Assembly: GCA_963736685.1 (NCBI GenBank)
Contig: CAVTPZ010000014.1
Coordinates: 95,933-159,932, forward strand
Direction of reading: 5' to 3'
DNA length: 64,000 bases
Source: DASUPK01 sp963736685
GTDB taxonomy: Bacteria; Actinomycetota; Thermoleophilia; Solirubrobacterales; 70-9
Shown: piece after piece, positions 42,422 through 50,138 of the stretch
How positions within the stretch are numbered: position 1 is the first letter of the stretch
Layout of the letters: every line of letters starts with the position of its first letter
Position numbers and translations under genes: made by a program
Notes under the pieces: generated by a model
The model's input: the letters and a program-made list of their open reading frames with translations, nothing else
Databases searched by the model: none
Told to the model about the DNA's origin: nothing

Positions 42422-42610
42422 TCAGGCACCGAGCGCAGCCTCTGGGTGCGGTGCGTCAGCCGGGGTGAGCGGCGTTGGCCGAGCCAACCCGCGCTCCTTG
42501 GCCGCCCGGATCACCCCCCGGGGCCTGGGCCTTCTCCATGCGCGCCGCGCTTCGATTCGCATCTGGGCGACGAGGTAATGATCGCTGTGGTCGTGTTCTG
42601 CTTTGTCCAT
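42422..42610 (-). CDS. Small hypothetical protein preceding apbE
   Basis: 62 residues: MDKAEHDHSDHYLVAQMRIEARRAWRRPRPRG and on to APHPEAALGA. His/Arg-rich. The ATG at 42610 has a very good GGAGG ribosome site (7 bp), and the stop is 27 bp before apbE, so it is a plausible first gene of the redox operon. No family. Confidence 0.5.
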   Translation of the reverse strand: MDKAEHDHSDHYLVAQMRIEARRAWRRPRPRGVIRAAKERGLARPTPLTPADAPHPEAALGA

Positions 42611-43049
42611 CCGATGCCTCCGGTGCCGGGGATTCGTGGTCGGATTCTCGGTTGGTTCCTGAAAGGCCGGAGAAGGGCCTCCGAAAGATTCGATCAAGGA
42701 GGCCCGGTCTTTGCCCGGCGTTTGTGTGCAGCTTCCCTTTCCCTTGGCCTCCCCTCGCAACCCTCACAGGGTGACCCACAGACGAACCGAAACCACCCCA
42801 TCGCAATTTCATCGGGAGGAGAAGCAGGCCGGTGCCGTCGGGTGCGCGCACGGAAGCCCGCTGCGGCTCCGGCTGATCGACTACACCCGATACGGGACCT
42901 GGATCGGATGCGTGGAATGCGGCACGTCCTGGCTGATCCGAAGCCGCGGATAACCGATCGGCTCGGAAGCTGAACTGGTCCCAGACGCCTTTCCAGCGGG
43001 TCCCGATACGGGTCCCGATCTGGGAACGCCCCGGGGCCGGATCGACACC
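42611..43049. other. Gap without an assigned gene
   Basis: About 440 bp between the redox operon and the att site. Near its right end the plus strand encodes CAHGSPLRLRLIDYTRYGTWIGCVECGTSWLIRSRG, a possible Zn-ribbon tail (42855-42953), but without a convincing start. The right end has an imperfect tandem CGGGTCCCGAT repeat (42998 and 43009), similar to the tandem repeats that precede other B arms. Confidence 0.5.
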
Positions 43050-43272
43050 GTGCGTCCAACTGTGCGTCCAACTCTCGACTTCGCGGCCGACCTGGGAGCA
43101 CCTCAGCACGCCCGAGCTACGCCTCCCCGGCCTCAGATGACCCCTCCTCGCCGTCATCATAATCCGCGTGTCGGGGGTTCGAGTCCCTCCTCCGGCATGA
43201 AGGTCCTGCAAATCAATACTTTCTGCAACGTGCGAACACGCGGATTCCGAGTCCGCCTCAAGAATCCGCGTG
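43050..43272. repeat. Composite att site: B arm, exact 42-bp core, A arm
   Basis: 43156-43197 is identical to the tRNA 3' end (14239-14280). Left of it, ~100 bp match the B arm at 30690; right of it, ~75 bp match the A arm at 14281. The A arm contains the 11-bp inverted repeat CACGCGGATTC (43237) and GAATCCGCGTG (43262), identical to the anticodon-arm part of the core. Junction of elements 2 and 3. Confidence 0.88.
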
Positions 43273-43400
43273 TCGGGGGGATTCGTCACCTGAGTTCTGC
43301 TGGATTCGGGCGGGGCATGACAGGTCCGGTCGGTTCGGGAATCGCGCCCACCACGAACTGTGCGTCGAAGCGTGCGTCGAACTAACCCGAGTAACCGGCA
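43273..43400. repeat. D arm, copy 1
   Basis: A partial second core (AATCCGCGTGTCGGGGG then ATTCG) leads into about 120 bp similar to 62498-62620: CCTGAGTTC.GCTG, CGGTCGGTTCG, ATCGCGCCCACC and two GTGCGTCGAA repeats near the end (43360-43382). Confidence 0.7.
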
Positions 43401-43607
43401 CACTGAGGATTCGTTGATCGGGCGACTGGAAAGCACCAAATAAACCACTGCCCGGAGAGGGTGAACCAGTGGCAACCGAAGGGTATTTCACCCGCTTGGG
43501 GTGATGGCACCTGCGGTCGCGAGCCGTACGGTCTGCTGGCTTCCCGCAAAGGAAAGGAAGAATGGGCGATCAGCGATTGACTCCGGATATGCGCATGGAG
43601 GGGAACC

Positions 43608-44171
43608 ATGGCTAACGACACCCTGGTGGAAGATGATGTGCGCGTGGCAACGGGAGGCTGGTGGCTCGTTCTACTCGTCGGCTTGCTCAGCATCGCGGTG
43701 GGGATAACGGTCCTCTTCAAGCCGGGCGACAGCCTGGCCACCCTGGCGGTGATCATCGGAATCTTCATCCTGCTCGACGGCATTCTCGAGCTGGCCGCCT
43801 CGCTCATGCACGGCACCCAGAACCGCGGGACGGTTGCCCTGCTCGGGGCCCTGACCGCCATCGTCGGCGTCCTCCTCATCCGCCACCCGGTCCAGGGGGT
43901 CGTCTTCGTAGCCTTGCTGATTGGAATCTGGCTGATCGTGGTCGGCGTGATCCGCTTCGTCGCCGCCTTCGAGATGATCGAGGATCGCGGCTGGAACATG
44001 ATCGCCGGCGCCGTGGAGCTGATCGCCGGGATCGTGATCGTCTCCAATCCGAACATCGGCTATGCGACTCTTGCCGTGCTCGTCGGCATCGGCTTCATCG
44101 TCAACGGCATCGGCATGTCCGCGCTCGGGTGGAACATGCACGCCCTCCGGCGTGCGGCTGGGGCGTCTTGA
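43608..44171 (+). CDS. HdeD family membrane protein
   Basis: 187 residues with six transmembrane helices in three hairpin pairs, each with the repeat pattern of HdeD/DUF308: WWLVLLVGLLSIAVGITVLFKPGDSLATLAVIIGIFILLDGILEL, GVLLIRHPVQGVV, GWNMIAGAVELIAGIVIVSNPNIGYATLAVLVGIGFIVNGI. In enterobacteria HdeD is linked to acid resistance; in actinobacteria the role is less clear. GGAGGGG precedes the ATG at 43608. The stop overlaps the lipoprotein start by one base. Confidence 0.92.
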   Translation: MANDTLVEDDVRVATGGWWLVLLVGLLSIAVGITVLFKPGDSLATLAVIIGIFILLDGILELAASLMHGTQNRGTVALLGALTAIVGVLLIRHPVQGVVFVALLIGIWLIVVGVIRFVAAFEMIEDRGWNMIAGAVELIAGIVIVSNPNIGYATLAVLVGIGFIVNGIGMSALGWNMHALRRAAGAS

Positions 44172-44587
44172 TGTCACGCCAGACGACCAGGCTGCTGTTC
44201 ATCCCGGTGGTGCTGGCAGCCGTGGCGTTGGTAGCCGCCGGCTGTGGAAGTAGCAGCAAGCCGGCCTACTGCTCGGATGTCACCAATCTGCAGAACTCGG
44301 TCAACAGCCTCAAGAACGTCCAGCTCCAAAGCGGTGCCGTCTCGACGCTGAAGACGGACGTTCAGAAGGTGCAGAGCGACGCAAACGCGGTCGTGAGCTC
44401 GGCAAAGCAGGACTTCCCGAGCCAGACCAGCGCCCTGCAGTCATCGGTCTCGAGCCTCTCGACCTCGGTCCAGGCGCTGCCCGCGTCCCCGACGGCCCAG
44501 CAGCTGGTTCCGATCGCGGCTGAGATCGCCAGCACTGTCTCAGCTGCGGATAACTTGAAGAGCGCCACCAGCTCGGCCTGCGACTGA
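44171..44587 (+). CDS. Small helical lipoprotein
   Basis: 138 residues: LLFIPVVLAAVALVAAGCGSSSKP gives a lipoprotein signal. The mature domain (YCSDVTNLQNSVNSLKNVQL...LKTDVQKVQSDANAVVSSAKQDFPSQTSALQSSVSSLSTSVQAL) is a coiled-coil with two Cys at its ends (PAYCSDV, SACD). The ATG overlaps the HdeD stop (TGATG), so the pair is translated together; an envelope partner of HdeD is a reasonable guess. Confidence 0.78.
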   Translation: MSRQTTRLLFIPVVLAAVALVAAGCGSSSKPAYCSDVTNLQNSVNSLKNVQLQSGAVSTLKTDVQKVQSDANAVVSSAKQDFPSQTSALQSSVSSLSTSVQALPASPTAQQLVPIAAEIASTVSAADNLKSATSSACD

Positions 44588-44610
44588 GCCCGTGAGCGCT
44601 GAGATATCGG

Positions 44611-45339
44611 TCAGTCGGCCGGCGCCTTGGCGGCGGCGGGGCGCCAGAGGCTGACCAATCCGGCGACGAGGGTGACGAGAAAGATCTGGCCGAGCAGCAT
44701 CTCCAAGACCGCGACGGATTGACCGATAGTCCCAGCCGGGACGAGGTTGCCGTAACCGGTCGTCGTCAGGGTCGTGTAGCTGAAGAAGAGGAAATCGCTG
44801 GCATGAGGGTGGGCCACGCCGGTGAAGAAATCGCTGTGGTTGAAGCGGCTGAAGGCGAAGTAGAAGAACGAGAACAAGAGACCCAGCAGGGCGAAGACGC
44901 TGACCGCACCGAGGATCGTGCGGAAGTCGACCCGGATCGCGCCGATCACGCGTCGGAGGATCGTCACCGCCGCGATCGCCAACAGGATCGAGGCAACGCC
45001 GAACGCAACGCCAAGCATCAGATCCGAATCGATCGCCTTGGCGATCACTGCGGCGATCACCGCGACCGCGGCGACCACGAGCGCCAGGCGCACCCGCGTC
45101 GGCCGCACGTCCGAGCTGGTGAACGCAATGAGAGCGGTCGTGACCGCGACCGCGACCGCGGCCGTCCGACCGCCCCAGCCCTCGGGCGGGAGCGTCATCA
45201 TGACCACGAACGTGACCAGGATCAGGAGGAGGACGAGGCCGTAGGCGCCTGCAATGCGTTCAGCCAACTGGAGCGGTGTCTCCTCGCGCCGCCGGAGGCG
45301 ACCAAAGCGACCCGCAGGATTGGGGCGCTCATCGGGCAC
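44611..45339 (-). CDS. Two-TM-type potassium channel protein
   Basis: 242 residues. Three or four N-terminal helices, then the pore unit: a helix ending SFFYFAFSRF, the turret, FLFFSYTTLTTTGYGNLVPAG (selectivity filter TTTGYGN), and the inner helix VAVLEMLLGQIFLVTLVAGLVSLW. No regulatory RCK domain follows. A simple K+ leak or voltage-independent channel is likely; assembly as a tetramer is known for the family. Convergent with the lipoprotein gene (24-bp gap). Confidence 0.9.
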   Translation of the reverse strand: MPDERPNPAGRFGRLRRREETPLQLAERIAGAYGLVLLLILVTFVVMMTLPPEGWGGRTAAVAVAVTTALIAFTSSDVRPTRVRLALVVAAVAVIAAVIAKAIDSDLMLGVAFGVASILLAIAAVTILRRVIGAIRVDFRTILGAVSVFALLGLLFSFFYFAFSRFNHSDFFTGVAHPHASDFLFFSYTTLTTTGYGNLVPAGTIGQSVAVLEMLLGQIFLVTLVAGLVSLWRPAAAKAPAD

Positions 45340-45447
45340 GCATCAGCATTCGGGCGACCAGCCCTCGCTCCTGCCCTTGCACACGACCCGCCAATCCCGC
45401 TCCGTCAGTAGCCAGCGTTGCGTTGATGCTGGAGTAGGTTTGGGTGA

Positions 45448-46461
45448 ATGTCTCCTGCTGAAGCGCCTGTCCAGATGCCGACCGACGGCGACGAGCCGTC
45501 CGAATCGAAGGGACGAATCAGAAGGGGACTGGCCGACGGGCGCCGGCTGGCACGAATCGCCTACCGGGACCCCGAACACGTCGCCGAGCGGCTGACGCTC
45601 TTTGGCTCGCAGCACCTCGGCGATCCGTCGCTGGAATGGGCGAATCAGGTCCGGCGGGAACGGCCGGACACTCCCCGCGGCGTGATTGCCGAAGAGGTCC
45701 GCACCCAGACCGCTGAGGTGGCGCGCATCGACGGTGCGGTCTCCGGCACGCCGTTCCTGATCGCACTCGTCCCTGGCTACCTCGCCTACCTCTGGCAGGA
45801 AGGACGGATGGAGCGGCGGATCGCGGCCCTATACGGCCACGACCCGCGGAAGCTCGAGACCGATGCCCAGGTTCTGGTACTGCGCGGCGTCCACCCCACG
45901 GTCGAGGCCGCCCGAAAAGGCCTGCTGGCAGTTCAAGGCACCCCGCTTCCGGAGAAGCCGACCAAACGCCGGTCGCTGCGGGTCTGGGTGAGAAGCGTCA
46001 ACCTTCTCCTGATCTTCGGAGGGTTCCTCTCGGGTGGATCCGGCGAGGAACGCAATAAGTACGCCCATTGGCGCCTGAAGGCAGCGCTCGGCTTCCTCGT
46101 CGGCGCTGCGATCTGGATCACGACCTGGGTGCTGCCGGTCAGCTTCATGATCGCGATGGCCTGGGGTTGCGAGAGTCACGCGCGATCGCTCGGCCTGCGC
46201 ACGATGAGTTTCTACGGCGGCGAGGCCGCCAGCGCCGAGGCCGCTAAGGCGGCGGCCGATCAGCACGAGGAGCGCGGGCAGACGCGGCGGGATCTCCTGC
46301 GCGTGTTCTTCCTCGTGCTCTCGGTGGCGGTCCCGATCGCCTTCATTGCCTACGCCGACCACGTCCGAAACACCACCGGCATCAACTGGCTCGGCGCTCT
46401 AGGCGCCCTGGTCGCTGTGGCGCTCGTGATCGCCACGACCGTCATCGCCAGCCGCCGCTAG
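45448..46461 (+). CDS. Membrane protein of unknown function
   Basis: 337 residues. A cytosolic region (RRGLADGRRLARIAYRDPEHVAERLTLFGSQHLGDPSLEWANQVRRERPD) is followed by about six hydrophobic segments (FLIALVPGYLAYLW, LLIFGGFLSGG, ALGFLVGAAIWITTWVLPVSFMIAMAWG, FLVLSVAVPIAFIAYA, LGALGALVAVALVIATTVIA). No family recognised. In an island of K+ channel and HdeD genes, so an envelope-stress function is a guess only. Confidence 0.65.
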   Translation: MSPAEAPVQMPTDGDEPSESKGRIRRGLADGRRLARIAYRDPEHVAERLTLFGSQHLGDPSLEWANQVRRERPDTPRGVIAEEVRTQTAEVARIDGAVSGTPFLIALVPGYLAYLWQEGRMERRIAALYGHDPRKLETDAQVLVLRGVHPTVEAARKGLLAVQGTPLPEKPTKRRSLRVWVRSVNLLLIFGGFLSGGSGEERNKYAHWRLKAALGFLVGAAIWITTWVLPVSFMIAMAWGCESHARSLGLRTMSFYGGEAASAEAAKAAADQHEERGQTRRDLLRVFFLVLSVAVPIAFIAYADHVRNTTGINWLGALGALVAVALVIATTVIASRR

Positions 46462-46544
46462 CCAGGCTGACTTCGGCGCGGGTTTGATCGCCTGGCGTGG
46501 TCGTGCCGTGGAGGACGCCCAGGCCCGGTGCCGAAGTAGATCTG

Positions 46545-47171
46545 ATGCGTAATCGCTGGGACACGGGTCGGGTCGAAGCCTTCAGCGACGGGGTCTTCGC
46601 GATCGCGATCACTCTGCTCATCCTCGAGATCAACGTGCCGGAGAGTGGTTTCGAGCACCTCTGGAAGGGCATCGCGGACCAGTGGCCGTCCTACCTGGCC
46701 TACGCGACCAGCTTCCTCACGGTCGGCGGCCTATGGCTCGCTCACCACCGGATCTTCCACCTCCTGGCGAGCGCGGATAGCGTCGTCATGCGCCTCAACC
46801 TCTTCCTGCTGATGCTCGTCTCGTTCCTGCCCTTCCCGACCAAGCTGATCGCCGAGGCGATCCATACGACCACCGCCGAACGGGCAGCGGTGATCTTCTA
46901 CGGACTCGTGCTGCTCTCGATCTCGGCCGTGATCGGGCTGCTCTGGCGCTACGTGGCTTCGCACCGCGACCTACTCGAGCCCGACGTCACTGACGATGAC
47001 GTGAGCGCGATGACCGCGCTGACGACGCCCAACATGGGCTTCTACGTGATCGTCGTGCTGTTGGCGATCCTCGCTCCGGAAGTCGCCGCCTTCGGCTTCC
47101 TTCTGATCGCCCTGATCGTCGTCTTTCGCCAGCGCGGCGACAGGACTCCCTCATCGGCACCTGCCCAATGA
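46545..47171 (+). CDS. TMEM175-family (DUF1211) membrane protein
   Basis: 208 residues from MRNRWDTGRVEAFSDGVFAIAITLLILEINVP. The first helix holds the family signature R...FSDGVFAIAITLL, which lines the pore in TMEM175 channels. Six helices in all (SFLTVGGLWLAHHRIFHLL, LFLLMLVSFLPFPTKLI, FYGLVLLSISAVIGLLWRY, FYVIVVLLAILAPEVAAF). Bacterial members conduct K+ without a GYG filter. Second potassium-type channel in a 4.4-kb element. Confidence 0.9.
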   Translation: MRNRWDTGRVEAFSDGVFAIAITLLILEINVPESGFEHLWKGIADQWPSYLAYATSFLTVGGLWLAHHRIFHLLASADSVVMRLNLFLLMLVSFLPFPTKLIAEAIHTTTAERAAVIFYGLVLLSISAVIGLLWRYVASHRDLLEPDVTDDDVSAMTALTTPNMGFYVIVVLLAILAPEVAAFGFLLIALIVVFRQRGDRTPSSAPAQ

Positions 47172-47209
47172 CCGGGGGCAGTGCGCTGGCCACGCTCGCC
47201 TCAGGCGGG

Positions 47210-47243
47210 GCGCTGCTTTCCATGCAAAGCGGCGCTTTTCATC
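47210..47243. repeat. REP-like hairpin repeat, copy 6
   Basis: CGCTGCTTTCCATGCAAAGCGGCG then CTTTTCATCTGG. First hairpin intact (GCTTT/AAAGC), second decayed; 39 bp after the TMEM175 stop. Confidence 0.7.
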
Positions 47244-47287
47244 TGGCCCGTGCCGCCCGACCTGAGCGCGACCGTAGCGGCGCCGGC

Positions 47288-47335
47288 GCACCCGTCAACC
47301 CCCGAAGGGGGTCGGGCCTACCTCCCTTGACGGGT
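47288..47335 (+). terminator. Nested inverted repeat downstream of TMEM175
   Basis: Outer arms CACCCGTCAA (47288-47297) and TTGACGGGTG (47326-47335), inner hairpin CCCCCGAAGGGGG (47298-47310). A stable fold 116 bp after the stop at 47171, probably transcription termination. Confidence 0.55.
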
Positions 47336-47449
47336 GACGCCTAGGCGCCGCTAGGCTGGCTCTCAGGTGGGTGCGGCAGAGGGCAGGCAGTGAGGCGCGA
47401 CTCGCCGGTGGGTTTGCGGCGCTTCCGCTTCCGCCTGGATTTCGCACCC

Positions 47450-47627
47450 GATTTCGCACCCAACTCGCGACTTTCGGGCGAACTGAGATCACCTTCCCGT
47501 GCCTGAGAGGGTCCATCTGAACCCTCAGACCCATGCGTCCAGCCGATCATAATCCGCGTGTCGGGGGTTCGAGTCCCTCCTCCGGCATGAAGTGCCTGCA
47601 AATCATGACTTTCCACAACGTAGGAAC
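47450..47627. repeat. att site: variant B arm, exact 42-bp core, short A arm
   Basis: 47546-47587 is identical to the tRNA 3' end. The left arm shares CCCAACTCGCGACTTTCGGG.CGAACTGAGA with other B arms and is preceded by tandem TTTCGCACCC. The right side starts TGAAGTGCCTGCAAATC and follows the A arm for ~38 bp. Junction of elements 3 and 4. Confidence 0.85.
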
Positions 47628-47691
47628 CCGGCCCTGTCGGGTCGCCGCTCGCGAACTCCCGTGCCGCTGGCTCAGGCGGGCAACTGATGCC

Positions 47692-47890
47692 GTCTCGTAG
47701 TTGTTGATGTTGTAGGAGATCGCGAAGCCGGTGAGGATCGCGAGGACACAGAGCCCGAGCACGGCCCAGGTGGCGTCGTAGCCGAACAGGAGGATGATCA
47801 CCGGCGAGGCCGGTAGAGAAGCCGGGCCAGTCCGGCCAGGGTGAGAAGCGCAACGATGCTGTTGAGTAGGCGGCGCTCATCTCTCAGCTC
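47692..47890 (-). pseudogene. 5' remnant of the transporter-like gene at 62728-63936
   Basis: Matches 63668-63944 closely, with an internal deletion of about 78 bp: MSA.., then GDHPPVRLRRHLG in a shifted frame corresponding to SPVIILLFGYDATWA, then LAILTGFAISYNINNYE. After NYE the similarity stops. Even the bases beyond the start codon (CTCATCTCTCAGCT) are shared, so a DNA segment, not just a coding region, was duplicated. Confidence 0.82.
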
Positions 47891-47930
47891 TGACCAGATG
47901 CGGCTGGTGCGCTCAATGGGAGGCGCTCGG

Positions 47931-48305
47931 CTAAAGGGAGTGCGGGCCGAAGCGCATCACGGCCACGAAGACGGCCAATGCGGCGAGCACGACGTTCAGG
48001 CCCAGCTTGTCGAACTCGTGTCGGCGGATGTGGGTTGCGGCGGCCCCGGTCATGAGCGCGACCGCGCCGAGCGCCGCGAGCGGAGTCAACACGGGCGCTA
48101 TGTCGAGGGCGGCCGGCAGGATCAGGCCGATCGCGACGAGCAGCTCGAGCACGCCGATGCTCTTCACCTGGCGGTCCTCGAAGTCCTCGACCCAGGTCTG
48201 GCCGAGGCCGACCATCCGCTCCCGCGATTGGGTGAGCTTCAGTAGGCCGGCGAAGGCGAAGACGGTGGCGAGCACGACCTGCGCGATCCAGACCGCCGTT
48301 TCCAT
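47931..48305 (-). CDS. DoxX-like membrane protein
   Basis: 124 residues, four helices: WIAQVVLATVFAFAGLLKLTQSRERM, SIGVLELLVAIGLILPAALD, LTPLAALGAVALMTGAAATHIRRHEF, LNVVLAALAVFVAVMRFG. The F.FAG..K and ATHIRR segments are typical of DoxX-like proteins, often linked to quinone or redox chemistry. Three bases downstream of the PPOX gene, at the end of the catabolic operon. Confidence 0.85.
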   Translation of the reverse strand: METAVWIAQVVLATVFAFAGLLKLTQSRERMVGLGQTWVEDFEDRQVKSIGVLELLVAIGLILPAALDIAPVLTPLAALGAVALMTGAAATHIRRHEFDKLGLNVVLAALAVFVAVMRFGPHSL

Positions 48306-48307
48306 CG

Positions 48308-48739
48308 CTAGGACTTGGCTTCGGCCGGGATGTAGCTGACCCCGGTGACCTTCTTGATGCTGATCGCGAGGATCACTCGATCGATTGCGGCCAGCGCCTC
48401 ATCGGTCTGGGGCTCCGGGGGCTCGTCCATTCCGGCGATCCGCTGCATGACCAGCGCCGTGTGCGGGCCGATTCCCTCGGTCAGGATCTCTGCCGGGCCG
48501 GAGAACGTGGCCGATGGATAGGGCTGCTCGTCGCCGCGGACGGAGATCGAGGCCCAGCCAGTCCGCATGACGTCCTGCGCCTTGTGTCGCTTGGACTCGG
48601 TCGAGATCAGGAGCCGGTCCCCGTCCCGGACGTAGTAGACGACCGACTGCCGAGGGCGCCCGCCCGCGGTGGTGGTCGCGAGCACCCCCACGCGGTGCTC
48701 GTCCAGAAAGGTGCGGAGCTCGTCCGTCAGCCCGCCCAT
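48308..48739 (-). CDS. PPOX-fold flavin/F420-dependent oxidoreductase
   Basis: 143 residues: LRTFLDEHRVGVLATTTAGGRPRQSVVYYVRDGDRLLISTESKRHKAQDVMRTGWASISVRGDEQPYPSATFSGPAEIL. This split-beta-barrel pattern is that of the actinobacterial PPOX-class F420/FMN-binding family. It may reduce a ring-cleavage intermediate or unrelated substrates. Its start overlaps the end of the FAH gene by 13 bp, so it belongs to the same operon. Confidence 0.87.
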   Translation of the reverse strand: MGGLTDELRTFLDEHRVGVLATTTAGGRPRQSVVYYVRDGDRLLISTESKRHKAQDVMRTGWASISVRGDEQPYPSATFSGPAEILTEGIGPHTALVMQRIAGMDEPPEPQTDEALAAIDRVILAISIKKVTGVSYIPAEAKS

Positions 48740-49545
48740 GCCGGCTCCTCCTCGGACCGCGCGACCACGAAGCCCTCGGGCTCATCGACGACCGAGTTCT
48801 CGAGCGTCCCGATTCCCTCGATCTCGATTCGAACGGCGTCGCCGACCTTCAGCAGCCCCTCGGGGAAGGGCTGGCGGACGGCGCCGATGCCGGCCGGCGT
48901 GCCCGTGGCGATCACGTCGCCGGGCTCCAAGGTGAACGCCTGCGAGAGGTGCGCGACCTGCTGGAAGCAGTCGTAGATCATCTCGCTGGTGTTGCCGTCC
49001 TGGCGCAGCTCATCGTTCACCCATGTCTTGATCGAGAGCGAATGCGGGTCACCCAACTCGTCGCCCGTGACGATCCAGGGACCGAGCGGGCCATGGGTGT
49101 CGAACGACTTGCCCATCGTCATCGTCGGGGTGCGGAGCTGCCAGTCCCGGACCGAGACGTCGTTGGTGATCGTGTAGCCGGCGATCACCTCTGGGGCCTC
49201 CTCCTCGGAGACGTGGCGGCAGCGCCGTCCGATCACGATGGCGAGCTCGCCCTCATAGTCGAGCAGGTTCGAGACGCGCGGCATGTGGACGTCGTCCCCA
49301 GGCCCGACCACGCAGGTGGCCTGCTTGTTGAAGAAGACCGGGAACTCGGGGGCCTCCATGCCGCTCTCGGCGATGTGGTCCGCGTAGTTCAGGCCGATCC
49401 CGAGGAACTTCCGTGGCTGTACCGGCGCCAGCAGCCGCACGTCCTCCAGGGTGAACCGGTCCCCGCGCTCGGGATCGGACACCTGATCCCCCTCCATGAG
49501 GCCCGCTCGGATCTGGCCGTCTGCCTCGAACCTGCAGTGCCTCAT
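48727..49545 (-). CDS. Fumarylacetoacetate-hydrolase-family protein
   Basis: 272 residues from MRHCRFEADGQIRAGLMEGD. Family landmarks: KFLGIGLNYADHIAESG, VFFNKQATCVVGPGDDVHMP, DYEGELAIVIGRRCRHV (metal ligands Glu/Asp), FTLEPGDVIATGTPAGIGAVRQP. Members hydrolyse or decarboxylate ring-fission diketo acids. In an operon with an extradiol dioxygenase-like protein and two ring hydroxylases, hydrolysis of a meta-cleavage product is the natural role. Start overlaps the dioxygenase stop by 4 bp. Confidence 0.92.
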   Translation of the reverse strand: MRHCRFEADGQIRAGLMEGDQVSDPERGDRFTLEDVRLLAPVQPRKFLGIGLNYADHIAESGMEAPEFPVFFNKQATCVVGPGDDVHMPRVSNLLDYEGELAIVIGRRCRHVSEEEAPEVIAGYTITNDVSVRDWQLRTPTMTMGKSFDTHGPLGPWIVTGDELGDPHSLSIKTWVNDELRQDGNTSEMIYDCFQQVAHLSQAFTLEPGDVIATGTPAGIGAVRQPFPEGLLKVGDAVRIEIEGIGTLENSVVDEPEGFVVARSEEEPAWAG

Positions 49546-50135
49546 GATCCCTCCGGGATCTGGATGGGGGCTTCGTCCGGCGCGTAGCCGCCGGCCATCG
49601 CCTTCTCGTGGATCTGATCGAACTCGACGCCCTCGGCGTAGTCCGCCGCGACCTTGTCGGGATCGATGAACTGGCCGATGGGGTTCGCCTTGAACTCCTC
49701 CGACGTCCGCATCCACTCCGCCGACTCGCCCCAGTCGCCGAAGTTGTCGACCTGGAGCTCGACGTGGTTCCCGTCGGGGTCGGCGTAGTAGTAGGAGAAC
49801 GTCATGCCGTGGTCGATGCAGAACGACGGCTCGATGCCCGCCTCCTTCAGCCGCAGGTAGGTCGAGTTGAGCTCATCGAATCCCGTGTACTCGAAGGCCG
49901 AGTGGTGCAGGCCGGTGCGGGTCTCCTTGTCCGGATCGTCCGTGAAGCCGGGAAAGGCCAGCAGCGCGATTCGGTGGTTGGCCTCGTCGTTGCTGAGCCA
50001 GGCGCCGACGTCGTCCTGGAAGTTGACCTCCGCGCCGACGAGAACCGCATAGAAGTCGATCATCTCCTGAAGCCGGGTCGTCTTCAGGTTGAAGTGGTGG
50101 AACCTGGGGTGAATCACTGCCGTCGAGTCGGTCAT
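49542..50135 (-). CDS. Extradiol dioxygenase-like VOC protein
   Basis: 197 residues: IHPRFHHFNLKTTRLQEMIDFYAVLVGAEVNFQDDVGAWLSNDEANHRIALLAFPG, TRTGLHHSAFEYTGFDEL, CIDHGMTFSYYYADPDGNHVELQVDNFGDW. His (HHFNLKT), His (GLHHSAFEY) and Glu (HVELQ) match the 2-His-1-Glu iron facial triad of catechol extradiol dioxygenases. It is one VOC pair, shorter than BphC-type enzymes. Likely ring cleavage of a catechol-type intermediate. Three bases follow to the upstream hydroxylase stop. Confidence 0.88.
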   Translation of the reverse strand: MTDSTAVIHPRFHHFNLKTTRLQEMIDFYAVLVGAEVNFQDDVGAWLSNDEANHRIALLAFPGFTDDPDKETRTGLHHSAFEYTGFDELNSTYLRLKEAGIEPSFCIDHGMTFSYYYADPDGNHVELQVDNFGDWGESAEWMRTSEEFKANPIGQFIDPDKVAADYAEGVEFDQIHEKAMAGGYAPDEAPIQIPEGS

Positions 50136-50138
50136 TGT

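Noticed and set aside
42711..42953. Possible Zn-ribbon protein ending GCVECGTSWLIRSRG
   Set aside because: Only the tail looks protein-like; no start or ribosome site, and the preceding residues are low-complexity. Mentioned in the gap entry.
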